In this document: one piece after another, positions 1-5,086 of the stretch
How positions within the stretch are numbered: position 1 is the first letter of the stretch
Layout: the number at the start of each line of letters is the position of its first letter
Source: Gp13-AA77 sp036521995
Lineage (GTDB): Bacteria > Acidobacteriota > Terriglobia > UBA7540
NCBI GenBank assembly: GCA_036521995.1
Contig: DATDGR010000154.1
Location: 1-7,705 of the forward strand
Direction of reading: 5' to 3'
Length of the DNA: 7,705 nt
Made by a program: the position numbers and the translations under genes
Notes under the pieces: generated by a model
Databases searched by the model: none
What the model was told of the DNA's origin: nothing
What the model saw: only the letters and a program-made list of their open reading frames with translations

Positions 1-179
1 TTCGCGACCTCAACGAAGACCCTTCTCAGAGAAAAGTACCTGTCGAGCGGATACTCTTCGATCTTGTAGATCACGAGGGTGGCCCGCTAATCCATGGCGG
101 CGATTCCGAGGAAGCGCAGCGTTCTCTGGACTCCACTTGCCGCAAAATCCGGCGCTTCCTTAGTCAACAGCCGTTTTAA
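1..179 (+). CDS. 3' end of an unrecognised protein (partial)
   Basis: An open frame enters from the left edge (first whole codon at position 3) and ends at TAA 177-179, giving 58 visible residues. Its start lies outside the window. The peptide is soluble and charged, with an acidic/glycine stretch (VDHEGGPLIHGGDSEEAQR, residues 22-40) followed by a basic, amphipathic C-terminus (CRKIRRFLSQQPF). Composition and codon choice look coding, and the other two forward frames give poorer protein. I do not recognise a family and assign no function. About 45 bp separate its stop from the PilZ promoter, so the next gene probably has independent transcription. Confidence 0.6.
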   Translation, partial: RDLNEDPSQRKVPVERILFDLVDHEGGPLIHGGDSEEAQRSLDSTCRKIRRFLSQQPF

Positions 180-223
180 CCCGCTAATTACCCACAAATT
201 TCCCGGACGAGACATCTTTTTTA

Positions 224-252
224 TTGACATAAGAGTACACCGTCATTATACT
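224..252 (+). promoter_or_regulatory. Near-consensus sigma-70 promoter of the PilZ gene
   Basis: TTGACA (224-229) is a perfect -35 hexamer. TATACT (247-252) is a one-mismatch -10 hexamer at the optimal 17-bp spacing. The surroundings are AT-rich compared with the GC-rich flanks. The predicted transcription start is about 258-261. That leaves a leader of about 60 nt to the preferred PilZ start at 320, but only about 10 nt to the upstream GTG at 269. Confidence 0.75.
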
Positions 253-284
253 TGCGACTCCACGATGGGTGAGGAGTGGTGTCC

Positions 285-350
285 GTGGCGACAGAGACTC
301 CAGCCCGGAGGTTGAGGGGTTGCAAGCCACAGCGACCAAGGCCGCATTGA
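285..350 (+). CDS. Possible 21-codon leader ORF overlapping the PilZ start
   Basis: GTG 285 is preceded by GAGGAG (271-276) at 8-nt spacing, a better initiation context than any start of the PilZ frame. It reads 21 residues (VATETPARRLRGCKPQRPRPH) to TGA 348-350 in a different frame from PilZ and crosses the PilZ TTG at 320. It could be a leader peptide coupled to PilZ translation. It could also be the true PilZ N-terminus separated by an indel, or chance. The peptide itself matches nothing I recognise. Confidence 0.25.
   Translation: MATETPARRLRGCKPQRPRPH
307..311 (+). promoter_or_regulatory. Shine-Dalgarno deciding the PilZ start
   Basis: GGAGG at 307-311 lies 8 nt before TTG 320. The alternative in-frame GTG 269 has no comparable element upstream and lies only about 10 nt from the predicted transcription start. 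Confidence 0.5.
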
Positions 351-625
351 TCGAGCGCCGCCGGTGCCGACGCACCGCCACCCGGCTGCTGATTATTCTG
401 ACGGTCGACGTCGAGGGCAGCGCTCTGTCCGGCAGCGCGAACACGCTTGACTTCTCGGCGATCGGCGCCAGAATCCGGACCACGCTGCGATTGACGCCGG
501 GGCAGTCCGTCAACGTCCTGGTACCCGACAAGAAAGGCGACGCCGTGTCTGGCCGGGTGGTCTGGGTGGGGGCCCCTGAAGGTGGACGGCAGGCCGGAGT
601 CGAATTTCTGTCACGCTTCGATTAG
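320..625 (+). CDS. Small PilZ-domain protein (c-di-GMP-binding type)
   Basis: This is a stand-alone PilZ domain of about 101 residues from TTG 320 (118 if GTG 269 is used). The N-terminal arginine cluster ERRRCRR supplies the RxxxR motif, and LDFSAIGARI supplies the D/NxSxxG motif. Together these form the c-di-GMP binding signature. The C-terminal half has the usual beta strands: PGQSVNVLV, SGRVVWVG and the closing AGVEFL. Both ligand motifs are intact, so binding of cyclic-di-GMP in the cytoplasm is likely. With no fused output domain it would act by protein-protein contact, classically on motility, exopolysaccharide or pilus machinery, but no partner is visible. It has its own strong promoter at 224-252. 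The start is uncertain: TTG 320 has the best Shine-Dalgarno, GTG 269 is the longest option, and an overlapping small ORF begins at 285. Confidence 0.85.
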   Translation: MQATATKAALIERRRCRRTATRLLIILTVDVEGSALSGSANTLDFSAIGARIRTTLRLTPGQSVNVLVPDKKGDAVSGRVVWVGAPEGGRQAGVEFLSRFD

Positions 626-765
626 CCACAGCTCGCGGAGTCGATGGCATGCCGCCCCGGTTCCCTTCGGTCCCAATGGCCTGAGCCCAGGCGCGGCGAA
701 GCATCCGTGGCTCTTCTCCTTCGTCACTGCGCTTGTCACTTCTCGCCGGAGCTTACCGTCCGTTT

Positions 766-787
766 GGCCTCGCGTTTCGCCGAGGCC
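766..787. repeat. Palindrome across the -35 region of the receiver gene
   Basis: GGCCTCG (766-772) and CGAGGCC (781-787) are perfect 7-bp inverted arms around an 8-nt spacer (CGTTTCGC). The arm pair covers the place where a -35 element would sit for the TATGAT at 794-799. It may be an operator or a hairpin ending read-through from the PilZ side. No run of T follows, which argues against a classical terminator. The rest of the 626-805 gap holds only a weaker 5-bp hairpin (679-692) and no convincing gene. Confidence 0.4.
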
Positions 788-790
788 TGA

Positions 791-799
791 TGTTATGAT
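791..799 (+). promoter_or_regulatory. Extended -10 promoter of the receiver gene
   Basis: TGTTATGAT contains TG, one base, then TATGAT: an extended -10 motif with only one mismatch to TATAAT. No good -35 hexamer lies at 16-18 bp spacing; that stretch is occupied by a palindrome. The predicted start of transcription, about 7 bp after the -10 box, falls at or next to GTG 806. Confidence 0.5.
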
Positions 800-805
800 T
801 CGCAC

Positions 806-1189
806 GTGGTTAAGGCGCTACAGCAGGCTGTAGCTCGCATCCTGGTGGTCGACGATGAGGCCGCAGACCGCCAACTGTTCAGGAAGATCCTGGAAAAAGG
901 CGGGCATTCCGTGGCCGAGAGCAGTTCCGGCCAGGAGGCCTTGCGCGCGATTCAAAAGACGCCTTTTGAATTGATGATCCTGGATCTGAGCATGCCCGAA
1001 ACGGATGGATTCGAGGTCTTGCGGGTGGTCCGCTCCCAACAGCCTCAACTCAAGACCATCGCCGTTTCCGGACTCATGCAGGGGAGACTGCTCGACTCCG
1101 CCAAAATACTCGGAGCCACGGCGACGCTGGAAAAGTTGATGGCTCAAGATTTGCTCTTGACGATGGTCAATCGGCTTTTGCAAGTCTAG
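806..1189 (+). CDS. Stand-alone receiver (CheY-like) response regulator
   Basis: This 127-residue protein is one REC domain with no output domain. The acidic pair is D16-D17 in RILVVDDE, the phospho-acceptor is D60 in LMILDLSMP, the switch Ser is S88 in IAVSG, and the conserved lysine is K110. The usual K-P dipeptide is K-L here, a small deviation. It should accept phosphate from a histidine kinase and signal by protein contact; no kinase is nearby. GTG 806 is the only start that keeps the first beta strand whole, since an in-frame TGA lies at 788. No Shine-Dalgarno precedes it, and the predicted transcript begins at about the same base, so the mRNA may be leaderless. The gap of 148 bp to recJ and a separate recJ promoter candidate suggest separate transcription, though read-through is possible. 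Confidence 0.9.
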   Translation: MVKALQQAVARILVVDDEAADRQLFRKILEKGGHSVAESSSGQEALRAIQKTPFELMILDLSMPETDGFEVLRVVRSQQPQLKTIAVSGLMQGRLLDSAKILGATATLEKLMAQDLLLTMVNRLLQV

Positions 1190-1289
1190 CCTGGATGCGG
1201 CGCAACGGCAGCGGCGCTCAGAGACTCTCAGGAGACCCGGCGACCTATCCTCTACCGGCCCCCGACTGGCCCTCCACCGGCATCCCGCT

Positions 1290-1316
1290 TTGGCAACCAG
1301 CCAGATCCTGTATGAT
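1290..1316 (+). promoter_or_regulatory. Possible recJ promoter
   Basis: TTGGCA (1290-1295, one mismatch) and TATGAT (1311-1316, one mismatch) are separated by 15 bp, shorter than optimal. Transcription would start near 1322, just before the Shine-Dalgarno at 1327-1331. This reading also explains the in-frame TTG at 1290 as part of a -35 box and not a start codon. Confidence 0.4.
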
Positions 1317-1326
1317 CGGGAAGAAC

Positions 1327-1331
1327 AGGAG
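1327..1331 (+). promoter_or_regulatory. Shine-Dalgarno fixing the recJ start
   Basis: AGGAG lies 6 nt before ATG 1338. It supports this start over the upstream in-frame TTG at 1290, which would add 16 residues unlike RecJ N-termini. Confidence 0.75.
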
Positions 1332-1337
1332 CCTTTG

Positions 1338-3062
1338 ATGCGCTGGATCTTCCCCCAACCTGATCCCGAAGCCCCGCCAGCGGCAGCGAAGCTCGAGCGT
1401 GAGCTCAATCTGCCTCCGCTCCTGGCGCGACTGCTGGTGATTCGCGGCCTGGGCGATCCCGACGCGGCCCAGCGTTTTCTGCGTCCGCAGCTCAATCAGC
1501 TTCACGATCCTTTCCGGATGGCCGGCATGAGTGCGGCCGTGGCGCGGGTGCACCAGGCCATTGACCGGCGGGAGAAGATCCTGATCTATGGCGACTACGA
1601 CGTGGACGGCACCATGGCCGTGGTGGTGCTGCTGACGGCGCTGCGGGCGCTCGGCGCCTCGGTGGAGGTCCACATTCCCGACCGCCTGACGGACGGCTAC
1701 GGCATGCGCGCCCACGTGATTGAACGCGCGGCCGCCGGGGGCGCAAAGCTGGTGGTGAGCGTCGACACCGGAGTTCGCGCCCATGAGGCTATCAGACGCG
1801 CAGGCGAGCTGGGCGTCGATTGCATCGTCACGGACCATCACCTGCCGGAAGATCGACTGCCGCCCGCCTGCGCCATTCTGAATCCGCACCGCATGGATTG
1901 CCCGTACCCGGACAAGAACCTGGCGGGCGCCGGCGTCGCTTTCAAGCTGGCCCAGGCGCTGCTCGGCATGCCTCACGCCGGTTCGGGATCGAACGGCTCA
2001 ACGCGTTTGGTGGAGTCTTACCTGAAAGTAGTCGCGCTCGGCACCATCGCTGATGTGGTACCGCTGGTGGGCGAAAACCGGGTGATCGCCCACTATGGCC
2101 TCGCGGGTTTACGGCAACCCGCGAGTCACGGGTTGCGTGCGCTGCTCGAAGCGTCGGGACTGGGCGGCGGGCGGGCCGTCACGACGGGTCACGTCGGCTT
2201 TCGGCTGGCGCCCCGTCTGAATGCCGCCGGCCGGATGGAAAGCGCTCGCGACGTGATCGCGCTCTTTACCGCCACCGAGCCCACGCTGGCCGCTGAGGTG
2301 GCCGGCCGCCTCGATCGGCTGAACCAGGAGCGGCAGCAGGTAGAGGAAGCCATCCTCAGCCAAGTGGTTGAGATGATCGAGGCGCGGCCGGAGCATAAGG
2401 ACCGCTATTCAATGGTGTTCGCGGGGGAGGGCTGGCACCGGGGTGTGATCGGAATCGTGGCGCAGCGGGTGGCAGAGCGCTATCATCGTCCCGCCCTGAT
2501 CATCGGCGTCGAGGCGGGCGAGGGGGTGGGATCAGGCCGGTCGATTCCTGGGTTTCACCTGCTCAATGCCTTGGCCTCCTGCGCCGGGGTGTTCGAGCGC
2601 TACGGGGGTCACGCCCAGGCGGCAGGATTCACTCTGGCCGCTGATCGCATTGCGGAACTCGAGGTTCGGTTCGAGGGCTACGCGCGGGCCGTGCTTACAC
2701 CCAAACACCTCGAACCCGTCCTGCGAGTGGACACCGAGGTAAGCCTCGGGGAGATCAAGGGCCCGTTCTACGACCATTTGCAGAGGCTTGCTCCGCACGG
2801 CATAGGCAATCCCACGCCCGTGTTTGCCGTCCGGGGAATGCGCGTGGTAAGCCCGCCGCGCGTGCTCAAGGAGCGGCATCTGAAGCTAAGGGTAGCCGAA
2901 GGCGAGCGCGTCCTCGACGCCTTGGCTTGGAATTGGGGTCCGCGAGCGGCGGAGTGGTCGCAGGGACAGAGGGTGGACGCGGCCTTCACGGTGGACGAGA
3001 ATAACTTTCAGGATATCCGGACGCTGCAACTCGAGCTCAAGGACCTGCGAGCGCTGCCGTAA
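1338..3062 (+). CDS. recJ: Single-stranded-DNA-specific exonuclease RecJ
   Basis: This 574-residue protein has the usual RecJ length. RecJ degrades single-stranded DNA 5' to 3' in the cytoplasm, acting in RecFOR recombination, mismatch repair and base-excision repair with two divalent metals. The DHH domain shows IYGDYDVDG (D86, D88, D90), VSVDTGV (D143) and the TDHH signature (165-168). Further RecJ hallmarks are NLAGAGVAFKL, APRLNAAGRM (around 291-300) and LNQERQ. The DHHA1 part carries WHRGVIGIVA (366-375), SGRS (399-402) and YGGHAQAAGF (422-431). The last 100 or so residues resemble the RecJ OB-fold, including GIGNPTPVFAV. All catalytic residues are present, with no frameshift. The start MRWIFPQPDPEA is typical of the family. 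The gene ends 96 bp from a convergent gene, with a strong hairpin between them. Confidence 0.97.
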   Translation: MRWIFPQPDPEAPPAAAKLERELNLPPLLARLLVIRGLGDPDAAQRFLRPQLNQLHDPFRMAGMSAAVARVHQAIDRREKILIYGDYDVDGTMAVVVLLTALRALGASVEVHIPDRLTDGYGMRAHVIERAAAGGAKLVVSVDTGVRAHEAIRRAGELGVDCIVTDHHLPEDRLPPACAILNPHRMDCPYPDKNLAGAGVAFKLAQALLGMPHAGSGSNGSTRLVESYLKVVALGTIADVVPLVGENRVIAHYGLAGLRQPASHGLRALLEASGLGGGRAVTTGHVGFRLAPRLNAAGRMESARDVIALFTATEPTLAAEVAGRLDRLNQERQQVEEAILSQVVEMIEARPEHKDRYSMVFAGEGWHRGVIGIVAQRVAERYHRPALIIGVEAGEGVGSGRSIPGFHLLNALASCAGVFERYGGHAQAAGFTLAADRIAELEVRFEGYARAVLTPKHLEPVLRVDTEVSLGEIKGPFYDHLQRLAPHGIGNPTPVFAVRGMRVVSPPRVLKERHLKLRVAEGERVLDALAWNWGPRAAEWSQGQRVDAAFTVDENNFQDIRTLQLELKDLRALP

Positions 3063-3074
3063 TCACCGGCCGAG

Positions 3075-3142
3075 GATTTTTCACTAACAGGCGCTTGGCC
3101 CGGCAGGTGGAGCACCCGCCGGGCCAGCTTCTTGGAAAAATC
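3075..3142. terminator. Nested inverted repeat between convergent genes
   Basis: The inner hairpin pairs TGGCCCGGC (3096-3104) with GCCGGGCCA (3118-3126). After one A/C mismatch it continues with GGTG/CACC around a 3-nt GAG loop, making 13 base pairs plus one mismatch. The outer arms GATTTTTC (3075-3082) and GAAAAATC (3135-3142) are also perfect complements. It lies 13 bp after the recJ stop and 17 bp from the last codon of the minus-strand gene, so a bidirectional terminator is the natural reading. No T run directly follows the inner stem on either strand, so it is not a textbook intrinsic terminator. Confidence 0.6.
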
Positions 3143-3158
3143 TGATCCAAGCACTCGG

Positions 3159-4244
3159 TTACGGCGTGGGCAGCGTCCAGATGCTGATGTTGGACTGGTT
3201 GTCGTCGACGGCGGCGAACTGAGACCGAGTCCCACTGGTGGCCACAGCCAGACCGAAGGACCCACCTTGATTCGGGTCAACCGAGAGCTCCTTGACGAAC
3301 TGGCCCGAAGTGGTGAATTCAACGATCTCACTGGGCTGGTTCGGGTCCGAATTGATGACGTCGTTGTTGCTCACCAGCAGATGACCGTTCGGGGCCACCG
3401 CCATGGCGAGTGCGCCGTGCAAGTGCTTCGCGTCCTGGTAGATAATGCCGCCTGTTCCCTCATCGTTTACCGTGGTGCCGGCGTGAGGAACGGCGAACAC
3501 GGCGTTGTCCAAAGTGGAGGCGACGTAGAGCGTGTCGCTCTGCGGTTCGTAGACCAACCCGGTGGGCGCATCCACGAAGGTGGCCGGATCACAGGAAAAC
3601 ATGTAGCCTGAGGCCACGGTGGTGGCGCTCTGCACGGTCACTCCTGTGGAGCCAACGTTGAGGTTCAGCCGCGAGATGGTTCCGTTCAGGCCATTAGAGA
3701 TGAAGAGCTTTGCGGTGCTCCCTTGGTCGTAGACGGTGGAGTCCCACGGTCCGACGATCATCTGATTGTTGATGATACTACCCACCTCCTGACCGCTGCT
3801 ATTGATGACCAGGATCGAACCGTCCTGCGCCGTGCCGCAAGTGCCGTCGGTAGATGGAAAGTTGCCCACCAGAACGTAACCGTCCTTGAGTACCTGCAGG
3901 GCTGTGGAAAGTCCCAGGGGAGCCGTCCCCTGAAAGAAGAGGGACTGCACGCCATTTCTGATCTTGACGATGGTGGTGCCGGTTCCTTGCAGGTTTTGGC
4001 TGTCGTTGAAGTTGGAAACCAAGATGTCGTTGACCTGGAGCGACCCGCCGGCCGGAAATCCTTGGGGCACGAAGGCCACCCCGTAAGGATTCACGTCGCC
4101 GTTAGAGGGGACGGTGGACACCGTCACGATCGGGCTGGGGAGAAACGGGTTCGTGGAGCTGGCCGGCTTGGCGAGGGTGTGGAAAGCCAGGATCAAGGCC
4201 GCAGCCAGGGTGGTTCGAGCGAAGGTGCGATTCATGAGGCTCAT
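3159..4244 (-). CDS. Secreted NHL/YncE-like beta-propeller protein
   Basis: This 361-residue protein has an N-terminal Sec signal peptide: basic MSLMNRTFAR, hydrophobic TTLAAALILAF, then HTLAKPASS, with cleavage likely around residues 25-30. The mature part shows about six repeated blade-like units: NPYGVAFVP (53), a unit near 112 with GYVLVGNF, KLFISNGLNGTISRL (179), PTGLVYEPQSDTLYVAS (227), LAMAVAPNGHLLVSN (279) and FGLAVATSG (near 332). This suits a six-bladed propeller of NHL or YncE type. Only two cysteines remain (C136, C218), possibly a disulphide. There is no lipobox, C-terminal anchor or PEP-CTERM signal, so it is probably periplasmic or released. Its ligand is unknown and I claim no enzyme activity. 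ATG 4244 is preferred over the longer frame start at 4280 because GGAG stands 7 nt before it. It is divergent from the sigma-factor gene and convergent with recJ. Confidence 0.85.
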   Translation of the reverse strand: MSLMNRTFARTTLAAALILAFHTLAKPASSTNPFLPSPIVTVSTVPSNGDVNPYGVAFVPQGFPAGGSLQVNDILVSNFNDSQNLQGTGTTIVKIRNGVQSLFFQGTAPLGLSTALQVLKDGYVLVGNFPSTDGTCGTAQDGSILVINSSGQEVGSIINNQMIVGPWDSTVYDQGSTAKLFISNGLNGTISRLNLNVGSTGVTVQSATTVASGYMFSCDPATFVDAPTGLVYEPQSDTLYVASTLDNAVFAVPHAGTTVNDEGTGGIIYQDAKHLHGALAMAVAPNGHLLVSNNDVINSDPNQPSEIVEFTTSGQFVKELSVDPNQGGSFGLAVATSGTRSQFAAVDDNQSNISIWTLPTP

Positions 4245-4250
4245 GGAAGT

Positions 4251-4256
4251 TCTCCT
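4251..4256 (-). promoter_or_regulatory. Shine-Dalgarno of the propeller gene
   Basis: On the minus strand AGGAGA reads toward ATG 4244 with 6 nt between, directly after an A-rich leader. It rules out the upstream frame start at 4280 and disfavours the internal ATG at 4235. Confidence 0.75.
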
Positions 4257-4300
4257 TTTTTGAGTTTGAATTTTTTCCAATCTTTTGCCCCCGGGGATGT

Positions 4301-4336
4301 CGGGAACTGGAGCAAAGCTCGACCTTCTTGTTCCCG
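4301..4336. repeat. Inverted repeat in the divergent intergenic region
   Basis: CGGGAAC (4301-4307) and GTTCCCG (4330-4336) are perfect 7-bp inverted arms 22 bp apart. A smaller palindrome, GAGC AAA GCTC (4310-4320), lies between them. Each strand therefore carries GGGAAC reading inward, similar to the GGAAC core of many ECF -35 elements. It may be an operator or paired recognition site. In the rest of 4245-4501 I see two short palindromes (4400-4410 and 4455-4471) and no confident -35/-10 pair for either gene. Confidence 0.35.
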
Positions 4337-4501
4337 GCGCGCCCGCGGACTAGAATGAAAATGTTGCACTGGGCGGGCGCCAGGGACTCGCCGTCGACTT
4401 CCGTAACGGATTCGGCGCGGTCTTCTTTCGCTCTCAACCACTCAAGCGACGTCTTGAGGCAGATTCCCTCACGTCCGCCAGAAAGTTCGAGGCTGGCTTC
4501 C

Positions 4502-5086
4502 ATGCCGCCCGACCCACAACCCATCACCCAGTTACTCCGGCAGTCGCGTCAGGGGAACCAGGCGGCCTTCGACGAGCTGATCCCGCTGGTTTACGCACAG
4601 CTTCACAAGCTGGCCGCACGCTGCTTCCGTTCCGAGCGTCCGGGACATACCTTGCGCACCACGGCTCTGGTCCACGAAGCGTATCTGCGGCTGGTGGATT
4701 CGGACGTGGCCTACAACGATCGCGTCCACTTTTATGCCGTGGCGGCCCGCGTGATGCGCCGCATTCTGGTGGACCACGCCAAGGCTCAGAGCCGCGAGAA
4801 ACGCGGGGGCGACGTGGAGAAAATCTCGCTCGAGCAGGGTGCGGACGTGGGAGCGCAGGCGCCAGCGCACCTGCTGGAACTGGACGAGGTGCTCGAGCGC
4901 CTGGCGGCCCGGGACCGCCGCAAGAGTGACATCGTGGAGCTTCTCTTTTTCGGTGGCCTCACTTACGAGGAAGCCGCTGGCGCGCTCCAGATCTCGCCGG
5001 CCACGCTACATCGTGAACTGAAGATGGCCAAGGCATGGCTCTATAAAGAGCTGGCTCAACGGCCGGGCTCAGGGGCCGAAACATGA
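4502..5086 (+). CDS. ECF-type sigma factor paired with a Ser/Thr kinase
   Basis: This 194-residue sigma-70 family protein contains only regions 2 and 4. Region 2 runs from about residue 8 to 100 (ITQLLRQSRQGNQAAFDELIPLVY to VMRRILVDHAKAQSREKRGG). Region 4 is about 128-185, with a helix-turn-helix at GLTYEEAAGALQISPATLHREL. The HTLRTTALVHEAYLRL pattern and VDHAKAQSREKRGG are typical of the ECF subfamily linked to protein kinases. Where most ECFs have the acidic DAED motif in region 2.2, this protein has T53-T54-A-L, with T50 close by. It should direct RNA polymerase to a dedicated regulon. ATG 4502 has GAGG 9 nt upstream; the open frame continues back to an ATG at 4328, but that extension lacks sigma-like sequence. 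The stop overlaps the kinase start as ATGA, implying translational coupling. No anti-sigma gene is visible. Confidence 0.93.
   Translation: MPPDPQPITQLLRQSRQGNQAAFDELIPLVYAQLHKLAARCFRSERPGHTLRTTALVHEAYLRLVDSDVAYNDRVHFYAVAARVMRRILVDHAKAQSREKRGGDVEKISLEQGADVGAQAPAHLLELDEVLERLAARDRRKSDIVELLFFGGLTYEEAAGALQISPATLHRELKMAKAWLYKELAQRPGSGAET

Noticed and set aside
94..315. 73-codon plus-strand ORF starting at ATG 94
   Set aside because: It overlaps the end of the upstream gene, runs through the strong promoter at 224-252, and its peptide has no family features.
184..531. 115-codon minus-strand ORF opposite PilZ
   Set aside because: It is antisense to a clear PilZ domain and is explained by GC-rich codon bias.
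679..692. GCCTG-AGCC-CAGGC hairpin after the PilZ gene as its terminator
   Set aside because: The stem is only 5 bp and no T run follows it.
818..1976. Two long minus-strand ORFs (818-1495 and 1245-1976)
   Set aside because: Both are mirror frames of the receiver gene and recJ, with arginine/histidine/glutamine-rich sequence and no recognisable domain.
3723..4358. 211-codon plus-strand ORF opposite the propeller gene
   Set aside because: The minus strand here has a signal peptide, a Shine-Dalgarno and repeated blades; the plus frame has none of these.
4102..4527. 141-codon minus-strand ORF across the divergent region
   Set aside because: It overlaps the starts of both the propeller and sigma genes in a wrong frame, and its peptide is low-complexity toward the end.
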